From Clostridiales bacterium (GTDB lineage: Bacteria > Bacillota > Clostridia > Christensenellales > Christensenellaceae), in the NCBI GenBank assembly GCA_019420265.1, contig JAHZHM010000235.1:1-6807 (forward strand): a stretch of 6,807 bases of DNA, read 5' to 3'. The notes below the pieces were generated by a model. It searched no databases. It was given only the letters and a program-made list of their open reading frames with translations, and was not told the origin of the DNA. This document shows, piece by piece, positions 6,471 through 6,807 of the stretch (the stretch's first letter is position 1; the number at the start of each line of letters is the position of its first letter). The position numbers and the translations under genes are program-made.

Positions 6471-6807
6471 TGCCAACATTTCGGTCGGATTCAAGTGCGT
6501 CAACAAATCTAACGGTTGAATTTACACAAATTGGAAGAGGAGACCATGCGGCGCAGTATCGGTGCGATTGGCGCGTTACGACGGGCTCTGCGACGGCAAA
6601 CGGAAAGAGCCCCAATAACTATCGGGATCTTTATCTTTATTGGGATACTGGAGTAGAGCTAGCGAAGCATCGGATTAAATCCACGGAAGATGCTTGGCAT
6701 AGCAACAGCACCTATTCTGGAAGCTTTGATTTTCAGGTTGGCTCCAATGTGATCGCTTCCAACGATCCCGGCTCTTTTGGCGCCTATATTCGGACGAATG
6801 CGACGGG
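6470..6807 (+). CDS. Probable tail-tip or host-contact protein, 5' part only
   Basis: An open frame starts at an ATG overlapping the previous stop (TAATG) and runs to the window end without a stop, giving 112 full codons. It begins MPTFRSDSSASTNLTVEF and continues with short alternating strands (AQYRCDWRV, YRDLYLYWD, SGSFDFQVG), rich in S, N, T, Y and W with almost no helix-like stretch. This looks like an all-beta, immunoglobulin-like N-terminal domain of the kind seen at the start of siphophage minor structural proteins such as the DUF859 group. That family link is a guess from style, not a firm match. Position after the tip protein and before the window edge fits a receptor-binding, tip or fibre protein. 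Hand-counted GC over 6481-6780 is about 49%, a little below the preceding tail genes. Confidence 0.7.
   Translation, partial: MPTFRSDSSASTNLTVEFTQIGRGDHAAQYRCDWRVTTGSATANGKSPNNYRDLYLYWDTGVELAKHRIKSTEDAWHSNSTYSGSFDFQVGSNVIASNDPGSFGAYIRTNAT

Overview
The window is the distal part of a siphophage tail module, from a prophage or phage of a Gram-positive, Clostridia/Bacilli-type host. This rests on gene content and order, on GG-rich Shine-Dalgarno sites with tight or overlapping gene junctions, and on family resemblance of the proteins. All genes are on the + strand. Species cannot be named from the sequence.

Layout: bases 1-42 are probably the tail end of an upstream gene. A clear rho-independent terminator follows (43-70), then a short perfect hairpin (72-90) whose 3' arm holds the Shine-Dalgarno site of the next gene. 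After it come a 123-residue helical protein of unknown role (97-468), a 1136-residue tail tape measure protein (465-3875), a distal tail (Dit-type) protein (3884-4762), a Siphovirus ReqiPepy6 Gp37-like tail hub protein (4765-5871), a 199-residue tail-tip/upper-baseplate-type structural protein (5871-6470), and the first 112 codons of another probable tail-tip or host-contact protein that runs off the window (6470-6807). Gene junctions are tight: ATGA overlap, 8 nt, 2 nt, TAATG overlap, TAATG overlap. This is what a single co-transcribed and translationally coupled operon looks like.

How the genes fit together: the tape measure protein sets tail length and is threaded through the tail tube. 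Dit forms the ring that joins tube to tip. The Gp37-like protein sits below Dit as the hub, and the last two genes probably supply peripheral tip proteins that contact the host. No peptidoglycan hydrolase, lysin, integrase, RNA gene, CRISPR array or defence gene is visible.

The most notable structure lies inside the tape measure gene. Base composition steps from about 41% to about 54% GC (hand counts of 480 bp on each side) at a Gly/Ser-rich linker near base 2463. Directly after it lies a tandem repeat of 51 codons in nearly three copies. This looks like a phage mosaic junction inside a gene, next to a repeat able to alter tail length. I see no evidence of a wholly new biological system here.
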